A stretch of 6,595 nt of DNA from Gammaproteobacteria bacterium (GCA_005877675.1 VBNZ01000075.1:11058-17652), one strand, 5' to 3'. Positions 1 through 6,511 are shown, counted from the stretch's first letter. The notes: generated by a model not told the origin, from the sequence alone. Numbers and translations are program-made.

Positions 1-87
1 GAGCAGAACCAGCACCAGGGCGATGATCAGCGTAGTTCCGCGCTGTCCGTGCGGCATCATTTGTTTCCTGCGATCGATTCGATTCAT
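1..87 (-). CDS. pilX: PilX-like minor pilin, N-terminal fragment (runs off the window)
   Basis: Reading the minus strand from the ATG at 87-85 gives 29 open codons to the window edge: a short basic leader (MNRIDRRKQMMPHGQRG) followed by the hydrophobic run TTLIIALVLVLL. This R-G-x-x-L-I-x-A-L-V-L pattern is the usual start of the PilX N-terminal domain. In that family it forms the prepilin helix of a low-abundance tip pilin of the type IV pilus, inserted in the inner membrane before assembly. The start is supported by a GAGGA Shine-Dalgarno-like sequence six or seven bases upstream. It lies 22 bp after the pilW stop, so it is probably co-transcribed with fimT and pilW. Later ATGs at 60 and 57 also follow a purine-rich AGGAAA and cannot be excluded. 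If cleavage follows Gly17, residue +5 is Ile, not the usual Glu. The rest of the protein is outside the window, so the name rests on the N-terminus and gene order. Confidence 0.72.
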   Translation of the reverse strand, partial: MNRIDRRKQMMPHGQRGTTLIIALVLVLL

Positions 88-109
88 GGCGAATCCTCAA
101 ACAGTTCCG

Positions 110-802
110 TCAGCTGGTCTTTACTGCACCGGAACGTATGTAGATGGGTTGGGTATAGGAACGTGTGATCGAATTGAATCCAGATTTGTCACCCAATTCG
201 CCGGTGGTCAGCTGCCCCTGGATCGTCAGATCTATTTCGTTACAGACTTCCTTGGCAGCGGTTGTGCCCATGCCCGTTGGACAACTGAACGTCAAACTGG
301 TGATTTTGATTTGTGGCGAATTAAGCGCCGTGCCGGAGGCATTGGCATTTGCGCACGTCCACTTCGTCGCGTCGGTGGTGCTGTAAATCTTCACGCTCGA
401 ACTATTGAAGCTGATCACTCGGTAATTGTTCACCGCATCGGCCGATGAGCTCGGATCGTTGATCGTTGTGTCCTGATAGCCGTAGAGGATGCAGTTGCCC
501 GCCGACGCATCGACCAGATCGACGGGCCCGTTCACAGTCGAGCCCTGCGAGACGCTTGAGATCGGATCATGCAGGCGACGCGTGCGCTTGATCTCGTTCG
601 TTATCACGTCAGCGAGCGAGCGCAATTCCTGATTCACGCGGGTGTACTGGATCGTCTGCGAATTTGCCTGGTTGATCGAAAGAATCAGCACCACGGCACC
701 CGCCACGACAATCAGGCCGATCACAATCGCGATCAGCATCTCGATCAAGGAAAAGCCGCGTATGGCAGCCTTTCCGCCCAATCGGCTAGGCATGCTCAGC
801 AT
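110..802 (-). CDS. pilW: PilW-like minor pilin (type IV pilus)
   Basis: A 230-residue protein with a 16-residue class III prepilin leader ending in AIRG, cut before FSLIEML; the conserved Glu is +5 of the mature form (residue 21). A hydrophobic helix (IAIVIGLIVVAGAVVLIL) follows, then an amphipathic stretch, and then a Ser/Thr/Asn-rich globular part with four cysteines that could form two disulfides. The IAIVIGL...AGAV helix style fits PilW/PulJ-type minor pilins rather than PilV. PilW helps start pilus assembly and forms part of the tip complex in the inner membrane and periplasm; that is family knowledge. The frame stays open upstream to an ATG at 964, but that part overlaps fimT and does not look like pilin. 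I chose the ATG at 802 because a GGGG lies eight bases upstream and the leader begins there; the ATG at 793 is the alternative. At 230 residues it is shorter than many PilW proteins. pilX follows 22 bp later. Confidence 0.8.
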   Translation of the reverse strand: MLSMPSRLGGKAAIRGFSLIEMLIAIVIGLIVVAGAVVLILSINQANSQTIQYTRVNQELRSLADVITNEIKRTRRLHDPISSVSQGSTVNGPVDLVDASAGNCILYGYQDTTINDPSSSADAVNNYRVISFNSSSVKIYSTTDATKWTCANANASGTALNSPQIKITSLTFSCPTGMGTTAAKEVCNEIDLTIQGQLTTGELGDKSGFNSITRSYTQPIYIRSGAVKTS

Positions 803-912
803 GACGGATACCCCGAAACAAATGGACTGGTGCTTGGAACGCACACTTGGGTTTGACCGAGCGGTGAAACCGTCACTTGCGTGGAAAACTTGCCCGAAAC
901 CAGCGTGATCGG
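796..912 (-). pseudogene. fimT: Displaced C-terminal 38 codons of fimT
   Basis: In the frame one base off from the open fimT frame, the minus strand reads PITLVSGKFSTQVTV, then SPLGQTQVCVPS, and ends in YPSC with TGA at 798-796. This looks like the normal FimT/GspH C-terminal strand region, including a cysteine pair (VC...SC) that could close a disulfide loop. Two things show it belongs to fimT. The join N-P-I after DSSG is restored by adding a single C. The stop overlaps the pilW start (ATGCTGA), a natural gene junction. In the sequence as given this part is not translated as FimT. The lesion could be a genuine deletion or a base-calling error in a short C run. Confidence 0.7.
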
Positions 913-1412
913 TTCCCGGATGAATCGGTAAAGGCGCCCAATTTGGGATTGAAAGTAACCCCACCGTCCGATTTGGCGATGTTGCTGTTGCTCACAGAAC
1001 TCACTGTCACTCCGGAATAGCCACTGGAGGTGACCGCGGTGAGCTGGTTGTCGACCATGCATGCGGTACTGCCGCTGGTAAGCGTGCAATCGCAAACATT
1101 GGTCGCCAAACTCATCGCGTTACCGCTCCCGGCAGTTGGCCCGGCTTCAGTCATCGCGCCGGCGCACCACGACGACGCGTCCACGGACACGTTGATCTGT
1201 CGCTGCAGCTTCACGGAATTTACGCGCGAAGCGTTGAGCAGGTTGACGACGTCGTCGGTCGCGCCGCGCAAGCGTGACTTAATGATCAAGTCATTGATCG
1301 TCGGTGCGGCAACGAACGCGAGCACTGCGGCCACGGCGAGCGTAACCATCAATTCGATCAGGGTGAAGCCCGTTTGTTTTCCGGATCGCATCGCCATCCC
1401 CGGCTGTCCCAT
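873..1412 (-). CDS. fimT: FimT/FimU (GspH-family) minor pilin, C-terminus frameshifted
   Basis: The open frame encodes 179 residues. A leader ending in GKQTG precedes FTLIELMVTLAVAAVLAFVA, the standard class III prepilin helix with Glu at +5. Then comes the GspH/FimT-like region (APTINDLIIKSRLRGATDD, NASRVNSVKLQRQI) and a cysteine-containing globular part. Near the end, GVTFNPKLGAFTDSSGN is typical of FimT, but the next 12 residues (RSRWFRASFPRK) are not. The expected continuation, PITLVSGKFSTQVTV, lies in the adjacent frame (separate entry). Restoring one C at 911-912 gives DSSGNPITL and a 205-residue protein. FimT/FimU is a core minor pilin that joins the priming complex to the major pilus subunits (family knowledge). 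Start choice is open: the ATG at 1412 lacks a ribosome binding site, whereas the ATG at 1391 has GGGG six bases upstream. It is first in a minus-strand run with pilW and pilX, and divergent from pilE. Confidence 0.8.
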   Translation of the reverse strand: MGQPGMAMRSGKQTGFTLIELMVTLAVAAVLAFVAAPTINDLIIKSRLRGATDDVVNLLNASRVNSVKLQRQINVSVDASSWCAGAMTEAGPTAGSGNAMSLATNVCDCTLTSGSTACMVDNQLTAVTSSGYSGVTVSSVSNSNIAKSDGGVTFNPKLGAFTDSSGNRSRWFRASFPRK

Positions 1413-1427
1413 GAGACTAGGTCAGGG

Positions 1428-1433
1428 ATTCTA
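1428..1433 (-). promoter_or_regulatory. Candidate -10 box for the fimT-pilW-pilX run
   Basis: The minus strand reads TAGAAT here, five of six matches to the sigma70 -10 consensus. Transcription would start near 1421, about 30 bases before the better-supported fimT ATG at 1391 and about nine bases before the ATG at 1412. No good -35 box lies at the usual spacing: the best positions upstream are T-rich, such as GGATTT. The call is weak. Confidence 0.25.
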
Positions 1434-1496
1434 GTGTCGCGTTCAACAAAAAATCCCGCGAAGCCGACTAGCGGCGTGAATTTCCGGTTATCCGGC

Positions 1497-1525
1497 TGGA
1501 CGGCGCGCAGAGCGGACATTAGTAT
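1497..1525 (+). promoter_or_regulatory. Candidate sigma70-like promoter for pilE
   Basis: TGGACG at 1497-1502 (four of six matches to the -35 consensus) and TAGTAT at 1520-1525 (four of six to the -10 consensus) are separated by 17 bases. A start near 1532 would give a leader of about 28 bases before the GTG at 1560. It is the best pair I found by eye in the divergent region, but both hexamers are weak. I saw no clear GG-N10-GC sigma54 site, which drives some pilin genes elsewhere. Confidence 0.25.
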
Positions 1526-1531
1526 CCCAGC

Positions 1532-1549
1532 CTATCCCGAGGGAAATAG
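1532..1549. promoter_or_regulatory. Imperfect inverted repeat before the pilE start (possible operator)
   Basis: CTATCCC-GA-GGGAAATAG is an imperfect palindrome: CTAT/ATAG outer arms, CCC/GGG inner arms, and two extra A residues in the right half. The TATCCC core also occurs ten bases upstream at 1523-1528, and TTATCC occurs at 1488-1493. The element sits between the likely pilE start point and its AGGGGG ribosome binding site, where a repressor or an RNA-level control could act. No known binding factor is assigned, and chance is a real possibility. Confidence 0.2.
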
Positions 1550-1559
1550 GGGGTTGCTC

Positions 1560-2009
1560 GTGATCAAGTCTCGTGGTTTTACTCTGCTCGAATTGATGAT
1601 CGTTGTTGCGGTCATTGCCATTCTTGCGGCTATCGCTCTCCCCTCTTACTTCAACCAAGTCAGAAAATCGCGGCGCTCTGAGGTTGAGGCTGCGATACAA
1701 GCCGTCGCTCTTGCCGAAGAACGGGTTCGTGGCGATTGCGCCAGTTATAAGAGCGTGAGCGCCGCAGCCGATTGGACAGCGACCACGACAGGGTGCTCGT
1801 CCTCGGTAACCTTGGGCGGCAATCCTTACACGTCGTCTTATTACACGCTGAGTATTGCGGGTGCGAGCGCAACCGGATACACGATCAGCGCGGCCCCGGT
1901 TGGCAGTCAAGCGAACGATAAGTCCTTTGGTACGACTTGCGGCACCTTGAGCTATGCGCTCGCGGCCGGAACAGTTACCAAGTCGCCGGTGGATTGCTGG
2001 GCGAAATAG
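1560..2009 (+). CDS. pilE: PilE-type type IV pilin
   Basis: A 149-residue prepilin starting at GTG 1560, chosen because AGGGGG lies six bases upstream and the leader is then a typical short one: MIKSRG, cut before FTLLELM. An in-frame TTG at 1554 lies against that site and is less likely. Glu11 is Glu+5 of the mature protein. The hydrophobic helix (MIVVAVIAILAAIALPSY) runs into the basic YFNQVRKSRRSE segment normal for PilE. Cysteines are at 60, 79, 127 and 146. The C-terminus, with GYTISAAPVGSQANDK, TTCGTLSY and a final DCWAK, is the usual PilE-like end, with the last cysteine pair likely disulfide-bonded. PilE-type pilins are minor or accessory subunits in Pseudomonas and Xanthomonas and major subunits in some genera; which applies here cannot be decided. 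It stands alone on the plus strand, divergent from fimT, and ends 26 bp from the stop of the convergent ispH. Confidence 0.85.
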   Translation: MIKSRGFTLLELMIVVAVIAILAAIALPSYFNQVRKSRRSEVEAAIQAVALAEERVRGDCASYKSVSAAADWTATTTGCSSSVTLGGNPYTSSYYTLSIAGASATGYTISAAPVGSQANDKSFGTTCGTLSYALAAGTVTKSPVDCWAK

Positions 2010-2035
2010 TTCGACGGGTTTTGCGGATAGGCGGC

Positions 2036-2986
2036 TCAGTCAAGAACAACCACGCGCAGCTCCTTCGGCAGCGCAAACGTCACGTTCTCCGGATCGCCGG
2101 CGAGTTCGCGCGCATCCACCCCACCCCATACACGCAGGCGCGCGACAACGCCCTGCACCAGACTTTCGGGTGCGGAGGCGCCGGCCGTAACCCCCACCCG
2201 CACCTTGCCCTCAAGCCATGTGCGGTCGATGTCGTCGGCGCCGTCGATCAGATGCGCCGGCACGCCCTGCTTCTGGGCGAGTTCGCGCAGACGGTTGGAA
2301 TTGGAACTGTTGGGCGAACCGACAACGAGTACCAGATCACACTGCTGGCCGAGCTTGCGCACCGCATCCTGGCGGTTCTGGGTCGCATAGCAGATATCGT
2401 CGTGGCGCGGGCCGGCGACGGCGGGGAATTTCGCACGCAGCGCTTCGATCACGGCTTTGGTGTCGTCGACGGACAGCGTGGTCTGCGTGACGTAGGCGAT
2501 CTTCTCGGGATTCTTCGGCGTGAGGTGCGCAACATCATTTGGCGTTTCGACGAGATGAATCTGACCGGTCGCGTCCGCGGCGACCCATTGCCCGAGTGTG
2601 CCTTCGACTTCCGGATGTCCAGCGTGGCCGATCAGCACGACGTCGTAGCCGCTCTTGGCGTAGCGCGCGACTTCGATATGAACTTTGGTCACCAGCGGAC
2701 AGGTTGCATCGAATACGCGCAGATCGCGCGTACGCGCCTGCGCGCGCACCGCCTGCGATACGCCGTGTGCGCTGAAGATCACGGTGGCGCCATCGGGTAC
2801 CTCTGCGAGTTCATCGACGAAGATCGCGCCGCGTGCGCGCAGGCCGTCGACCACGAATTTGTTGTGCACGACTTCATGGCGCACATAGATCGGCGCACCG
2901 AACGATTCGAGTGCGCGCTCGACGATTTCGATCGCACGGTCGACACCGGCGCAGAAACCGCGGGGATTGGCGAGCAGAATTTCCAT
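2036..2986 (-). CDS. ispH: 4-hydroxy-3-methylbut-2-enyl diphosphate reductase (IspH/LytB)
   Basis: A 316-residue cytoplasmic [4Fe-4S] enzyme that converts HMBPP to IPP and DMAPP, the last step of the MEP isoprenoid pathway. The three cluster-binding cysteines are visible: Cys12 (PRGFCAGV), Cys96 (DATCPLVTK) and Cys199 ([11 protein letters not shown]). Substrate-site residues are also present: His41 (VVHNKFVV), His74 (FSAHGV), His124 and Glu126 (HAGHPEVEG), Thr167, the [10 protein letters not shown] run around 224-233, and Ser271 ([10 protein letters not shown]). Length and spacing match the E. coli enzyme and nothing is missing, so it should be active. The ATG at 2986 gives the family-typical [14 protein letters not shown] start, although no clear ribosome binding site lies at normal spacing. 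It follows lspA on the same strand after 154 bp containing an inverted repeat, so it may need its own promoter. It converges with pilE. Confidence 0.97.
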   Translation of the reverse strand: MEILLANPRGFCAGVDRAIEIVERALESFGAPIYVRHEVVHNKFVVDGLRARGAIFVDELAEVPDGATVIFSAHGVSQAVRAQARTRDLRVFDATCPLVTKVHIEVARYAKSGYDVVLIGHAGHPEVEGTLGQWVAADATGQIHLVETPNDVAHLTPKNPEKIAYVTQTTLSVDDTKAVIEALRAKFPAVAGPRHDDICYATQNRQDAVRKLGQQCDLVLVVGSPNSSNSNRLRELAQKQGVPAHLIDGADDIDRTWLEGKVRVGVTAGASAPESLVQGVVARLRVWGGVDARELAGDPENVTFALPKELRVVVLD

Positions 2987-2992
2987 GTTCGA

Positions 2993-2998
2993 ATTATA
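2993..2998 (-). promoter_or_regulatory. Perfect -10 hexamer just upstream of ispH
   Basis: The minus strand reads TATAAT, ending six bases before the ispH ATG. If used, transcription would begin at or next to the A of the ATG and give a leaderless or nearly leaderless message. That would agree with the lack of a Shine-Dalgarno sequence. Against it, the -35 position (TCCGCG at 17-base spacing) is poor and there is no extended -10 TGn. Confidence 0.3.
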
Positions 2999-3036
2999 TC
3001 GCGCGTTTCCTGAAGCGCGGAGCTATTTGGAAGGAT

Positions 3037-3132
3037 GTCATTCCCGCGAAAGCCGGAATCCAGTGCCTTTCATTTTCCCGAATATCCAAGAGCAAAGCCG
3101 CTGGATTCCAGCTGACAGCACGCGGGAATGAC
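3037..3132. repeat. 96-bp imperfect inverted repeat (REP/MITE-like element) between lspA and ispH
   Basis: The outer arms GTCATTCCCGCG (3037-3048) and CGCGGGAATGAC (3121-3132) are exact 12-base inverted complements. The inner arms GGAATCCAG (3055-3063) and CTGGATTCC (3101-3109) are exact 9-base complements. The arm middles differ (6 versus 11 bases), and 37 bases of unrelated core lie between. The left arm can also fold alone: ATTCC...GGAAT with a GAAA loop and one C-C mismatch. The GTCATTCCCGCG / GGAATCCAG pattern resembles short palindromic repeats scattered through many proteobacterial genomes, from general knowledge. It begins eight bases after the lspA stop. In the lspA-ispH transcript it would form a long hairpin that could protect or attenuate the message. 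It is not a classic intrinsic terminator, since no U tract follows the stem on either strand. Confidence 0.75.
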
Positions 3133-3140
3133 GAGAAAAA

Positions 3141-3647
3141 TCAAACGGACTTGTTTCGCGCAAACAGCCCGAACCACAGCAGCAGAACAGCGCCGATCGT
3201 GATCGCCGAGTCCGCGACATTGAATGCGGGAAACGACCAGTCGCGCCAATATACTTCTATAAAATCCGTGACGCGACCGAAGCGCAGGCGGTCGATCAGA
3301 TTGCCCAGCGCACCGCCGATCACCAGCGCAACGGGCAACGCATTGCGCCAGTCGCCGCGCGGAATCTTGGCTAGCCAGCGCATCAGCGCCGCGCTGACAA
3401 TCACCGCCAACGCGCTGAACAGCCAGCGCTGCCAGCCACTTTTGTCATTCAGAAAGCTGAAAGCGGCGCCGGTGTTGAACGCGAGCGTCCAATTGAGCAG
3501 ACCAGGAATCACCGCATGTGGCGCGTATGGCTGCAGAGTTTGCAGCGCGATGTACTTGGTCAGTTGATCGAGCGCAATCACTGCAAGCGACAGGGCTAAC
3601 CAAGGCAGTGCGGTCGCGCCGGTCGGGACTTGTGACGACGACGACAT
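3141..3647 (-). CDS. lspA: Lipoprotein signal peptidase (signal peptidase II)
   Basis: A 168-residue inner-membrane aspartic protease that removes signal peptides from diacylglyceryl-modified prolipoproteins. Four membrane segments can be seen at about 13-30, 72-92, 103-118 and 147-163. Signature motifs are the DQLTKY segment at the end of the first helix, FNTGAAFSFL, GGALGNLIDR (Asp119), RVTDFIEVYW with catalytic Asp128, and FPAFNVADSAITIG with catalytic Asp146. Spacing agrees with Asp123/Asp141 of the E. coli enzyme. The ATG at 3647 shares its A with the ileS stop (TGATG), the usual ileS-lspA coupling. The frame extends upstream into ileS, but that part is not LspA-like. Length is normal for the family. 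Its substrates, the lipoproteins, need prior action of Lgt, which is not in this window. Confidence 0.97.
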   Translation of the reverse strand: MSSSSQVPTGATALPWLALSLAVIALDQLTKYIALQTLQPYAPHAVIPGLLNWTLAFNTGAAFSFLNDKSGWQRWLFSALAVIVSAALMRWLAKIPRGDWRNALPVALVIGGALGNLIDRLRFGRVTDFIEVYWRDWSFPAFNVADSAITIGAVLLLWFGLFARNKSV

Positions 3648-6511
3648 CAGAAGTACAGCCGCTGTTCGCCCGGACCATCCGGCAGATTCGACACACAGCG
3701 CCCGCAGATTTCCACATGCTCCGGATGCGTGCCCACATCGGCGCGGTAGTGCCAGCAGCGGATACATTTTTTGTTTCCGCTGACTCGTGCGGAAATCCAC
3801 AATGTCGCATTGTCTACTTCGACACTTTGTGCATCGGCCGGCTTCGTCGTCGCATCGGCGAGGTGCAGGCCCGAGGTGATGAAGAAGAAACGCAGCTCGT
3901 CAGCTACCGGCACCAGGCGCGCATGCAGTGCCGGATCGGCGTACAGCGTCACCTCTGCTTCGAGCGCAGACCCAATATCGCCGGCATTGCGCATGCCTTC
4001 GAGCAGCTTTGCCGTGCCAGCGCGGATCGTGAGCAGATCGCCCCAGAATTTGCGCTGCTCGGGCGACCCCTGCGACGCCACAAGTCCGTCATAGAACGTT
4101 TCGAACAATACCGAGGCCTCGCGCTTGCCCGGAATATTCGGCCAAATTTCCTCCGCGGTGAACGACAGAACCGGCGCGAGCCAGCGCACCAGTGCTTCGA
4201 GGATGCGATACATCGCGCTCTGCGCGCTGCGCCGGCCGTGACTATCCGGCTGCATCGTGTAGAGGCGGTCTTTGGTTATATCCAGATAAAGCGAGCCGAG
4301 CTCGTTGGTGCAGAAATTCTGGATGCGCTGCACGATATCGGGATAGTCGTAGCGCGCGTAGGCGGCGATCACCGCCTGCTGCACGTCGTAAGCCTGCTGC
4401 ACCGCCCATTGATCGGCCAGCAGCGATTTTTCGACCGGCACGAGGTGCTGCGTCGGATCGAAACCGGCGAGATTGCCGAGCAGGAAGCGCGCAGTGTTGC
4501 GGATACGCCGATACGCATCGGCGACGCGCTTCAATATCTCGTCCGACAACGCCATCTCGTTGCGATAGTCGGCCGATGCGATCCACAGGCGCAGAATATC
4601 GGCGCCGTAGTTCTTCATTACGTCCTGCGGCTCGATGCCGTTGCCGAGCGACTTCGACATCTTGCGGCCCTGCGCATCGACGGTGAAGCCGTGAGTAAGC
4701 ACCTCATCGTAGGGCGCGCGACCGTGCATCGCGACCGAAGTCAGCAGCGAGGAGTGGAACCAACCGCGATGCTGATCGGAGCCCTCGAGATACATCACCT
4801 TGTCGCCGCTGTTTCTATTGAGCACGACGTGTGCGAGATTTGCACGCTGATCGAGCACGCAGTAATGCGACACGCCCGAATCGAACCAGACATCGAGAAT
4901 ATCGGTGACCTTGACGTAGTCGTCGGCTTCGGCGCCAAGCAGTTCGCGCGGATCGAGCGCGTACCACGCATCGGCGCCTTCCTTCTCGACGCGCTGCGCG
5001 ACCTGCTCCATCAGTTCGACGCTGCGCGGATGCGGTTCACTAGTGGATTTGTGTACAAATAGCGCGATCGGCACACCCCAGGTACGCTGGCGTGAGATAC
5101 ACCAGTCGGGACGATCTTTGATCATGCCGTAGATGCGCTCCTCACCCCACGCCGGATACCAATCGACGTCTTCGCGGATCGCCTCGAGCGCACCTGTGCG
5201 CAGGCCCGCGGTTTGCATGCCGATAAACCATTGCGGCGTGGCACGGAACACCACGGGCGTGCGATGGCGCCAGCAGTGCGGATAGCTATGCGTGATCTTC
5301 TCGGCGGCGAGCAGCACGCCGCGCTCGCGCAGCAGGTCCACAATCGTGTCGTTGGCTTTCCAGATGAACTGGCCCGCAAAAATTTCCGTATCCGGCGTGT
5401 AGACGCCGTTCGGCCCGAGCGGATTGATCGCTGCGATGCCGTATTCGCGCGCGACGGTGAAGTCTTCCATGCCGTGACTCGGCGCGGTGTGCACCGCGCC
5501 GGTGCCGTCTTCGGTCGTGACGTGGTCGCCGACGATGAGCGGGATCTCGCGCTGATAGAAAGGGTGCTGCAATTTGATCAGGTCGAGCCCGGCGCCCTTG
5601 ATCCGTCCCAACGGCGTGGCACTTTCCACGCCATAGCGCTTGCTCGCTTTTTCGAGCAACGCTTCGGCGACGACGAGCAGTACACGCTTGCCGTTGCGCG
5701 CCGGACCTTCGAACAACACGTATTCGATGTCCGGCCCAAGCGTGACTGCCACGCTCGCAGGCAACGTCCATGGCGTCGTCGTCCAGATCGGCACGGCGAC
5801 GATATCGCCATCGCCCACCGCCGCGCCGAATTTCGCCGCGAGCGCCTTCGGATCGAGTGCATCGTAGGCGACGTCGATCGCGGGCGAGACCTTGTCCTGA
5901 TATTCGATCTCCGCCTCAGCCAACGCCGAGCCGCAGTCGAAGCACCAGTACACCGGCTTGTCGCCACGCACGAGATGGCCATTCGCAACGACCTTGGCCA
6001 GCGCGCGGATCTCGTCGGCTTCGTATTTGAAATCGAGCGTGCGGTATGGGTTTTCCCAGTCGCCGAGCACCCCCAGACGCTTGAAGTCGGCGCGTTGCAA
6101 ATCGATCTGCTTGAGCGCGTACTCGCGGCACAGCTTGCGGAATTCGGCCGCATCGACCTTCTGGCCGACCTTGCCGACTTTCTTCTCGACCGCGACTTCG
6201 ATCGGCAGGCCGTGGCAATCCCAGCCCGGCACATAAGGCGAGCGCAGACCCGCCATCAGCTTGGACTTGACGACGATATCCTTGAGAATCTTGTTGACCG
6301 CGTGGCCGAGATGGATCGCGCCGTTGGCGTACGGCGGGCCATCGTGCAGGATGAAGGCATGCTCACGGTTTGCCGTGTGCTTCTGGATCTCGCCGTAACG
6401 GTCGGATTTTTCCCACTCCGCCAGCATTGCCGGCTCGCGCTTGGCGAGATCGGCCTTCATTGCAAAATCGGTTTGTGGCAGGTTGATAGTGCTCTTGTAG
6501 TCGATACTCAC
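3647..6511 (-). CDS. ileS: Isoleucyl-tRNA synthetase
   Basis: A 954-residue class I synthetase that charges tRNA-Ile in the cytoplasm and hydrolyses mischarged Val-tRNA-Ile. It contains [11 protein letters not shown] (HIGH motif, HLGH at 67-70), [10 protein letters not shown] near 97-105, a WCFDC zinc pair (Cys190, Cys193), the CP1 editing domain with [10 protein letters not shown] (243-252) and [16 protein letters not shown] (Asp350 near the editing site), KMSKS at 617-621, an anticodon-binding region, and a C-terminal zinc knuckle with Cys916, 919, 936 and 939. This is the bacterial long form with a C-terminal zinc site; E. coli IleS has 938 residues. Translation begins with GTG at 6511, preceded by GGAG seven bases upstream. 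The GTG overlaps the stop of the upstream gene by four bases (GTGA), and the stop overlaps lspA by one base, so translation is probably coupled across all three. Nothing appears to be missing. Confidence 0.98.
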   Translation of the reverse strand: MSIDYKSTINLPQTDFAMKADLAKREPAMLAEWEKSDRYGEIQKHTANREHAFILHDGPPYANGAIHLGHAVNKILKDIVVKSKLMAGLRSPYVPGWDCHGLPIEVAVEKKVGKVGQKVDAAEFRKLCREYALKQIDLQRADFKRLGVLGDWENPYRTLDFKYEADEIRALAKVVANGHLVRGDKPVYWCFDCGSALAEAEIEYQDKVSPAIDVAYDALDPKALAAKFGAAVGDGDIVAVPIWTTTPWTLPASVAVTLGPDIEYVLFEGPARNGKRVLLVVAEALLEKASKRYGVESATPLGRIKGAGLDLIKLQHPFYQREIPLIVGDHVTTEDGTGAVHTAPSHGMEDFTVAREYGIAAINPLGPNGVYTPDTEIFAGQFIWKANDTIVDLLRERGVLLAAEKITHSYPHCWRHRTPVVFRATPQWFIGMQTAGLRTGALEAIREDVDWYPAWGEERIYGMIKDRPDWCISRQRTWGVPIALFVHKSTSEPHPRSVELMEQVAQRVEKEGADAWYALDPRELLGAEADDYVKVTDILDVWFDSGVSHYCVLDQRANLAHVVLNRNSGDKVMYLEGSDQHRGWFHSSLLTSVAMHGRAPYDEVLTHGFTVDAQGRKMSKSLGNGIEPQDVMKNYGADILRLWIASADYRNEMALSDEILKRVADAYRRIRNTARFLLGNLAGFDPTQHLVPVEKSLLADQWAVQQAYDVQQAVIAAYARYDYPDIVQRIQNFCTNELGSLYLDITKDRLYTMQPDSHGRRSAQSAMYRILEALVRWLAPVLSFTAEEIWPNIPGKREASVLFETFYDGLVASQGSPEQRKFWGDLLTIRAGTAKLLEGMRNAGDIGSALEAEVTLYADPALHARLVPVADELRFFFITSGLHLADATTKPADAQSVEVDNATLWISARVSGNKKCIRCWHYRADVGTHPEHVEICGRCVSNLPDGPGEQRLYF

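Noticed and set aside
905..920. Programmed -1 ribosomal frameshift in fimT
   Set aside because: The zero-frame codons TCC GGG AAC CGA do not form an X XXY YYZ slippery heptamer, and no strong downstream structure was seen. A deletion or sequencing error is simpler.
803..964. Upstream extension of pilW to an ATG at 964
   Set aside because: The extra 54 residues overlap fimT out of frame and would put the prepilin leader deep inside the protein. The ATG at 802 gives a normal leader.
1413..1559. A sigma54 promoter (GGCAC-N5-TTGC) for pilE or fimT
   Set aside because: No convincing GG/GC pair at the required spacing was found on either strand.
1937..3013. A 358-codon open frame on the plus strand
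   Set aside because: It is the complementary shadow of ispH, with no domain and an overlap with the end of pilE.
3037..3140. The inverted repeat as an intrinsic terminator of lspA
   Set aside because: On the minus strand the T-rich tract comes before the stem, not after it, and the stem is long with a large interrupted core.
3518..5062. A 514-codon open frame on the plus strand
   Set aside because: It lies antisense to ileS and lspA, whose products are unmistakable. Its protein is Arg/His/Ala-rich with no recognisable domain, as expected from the complement of GC-rich codons.
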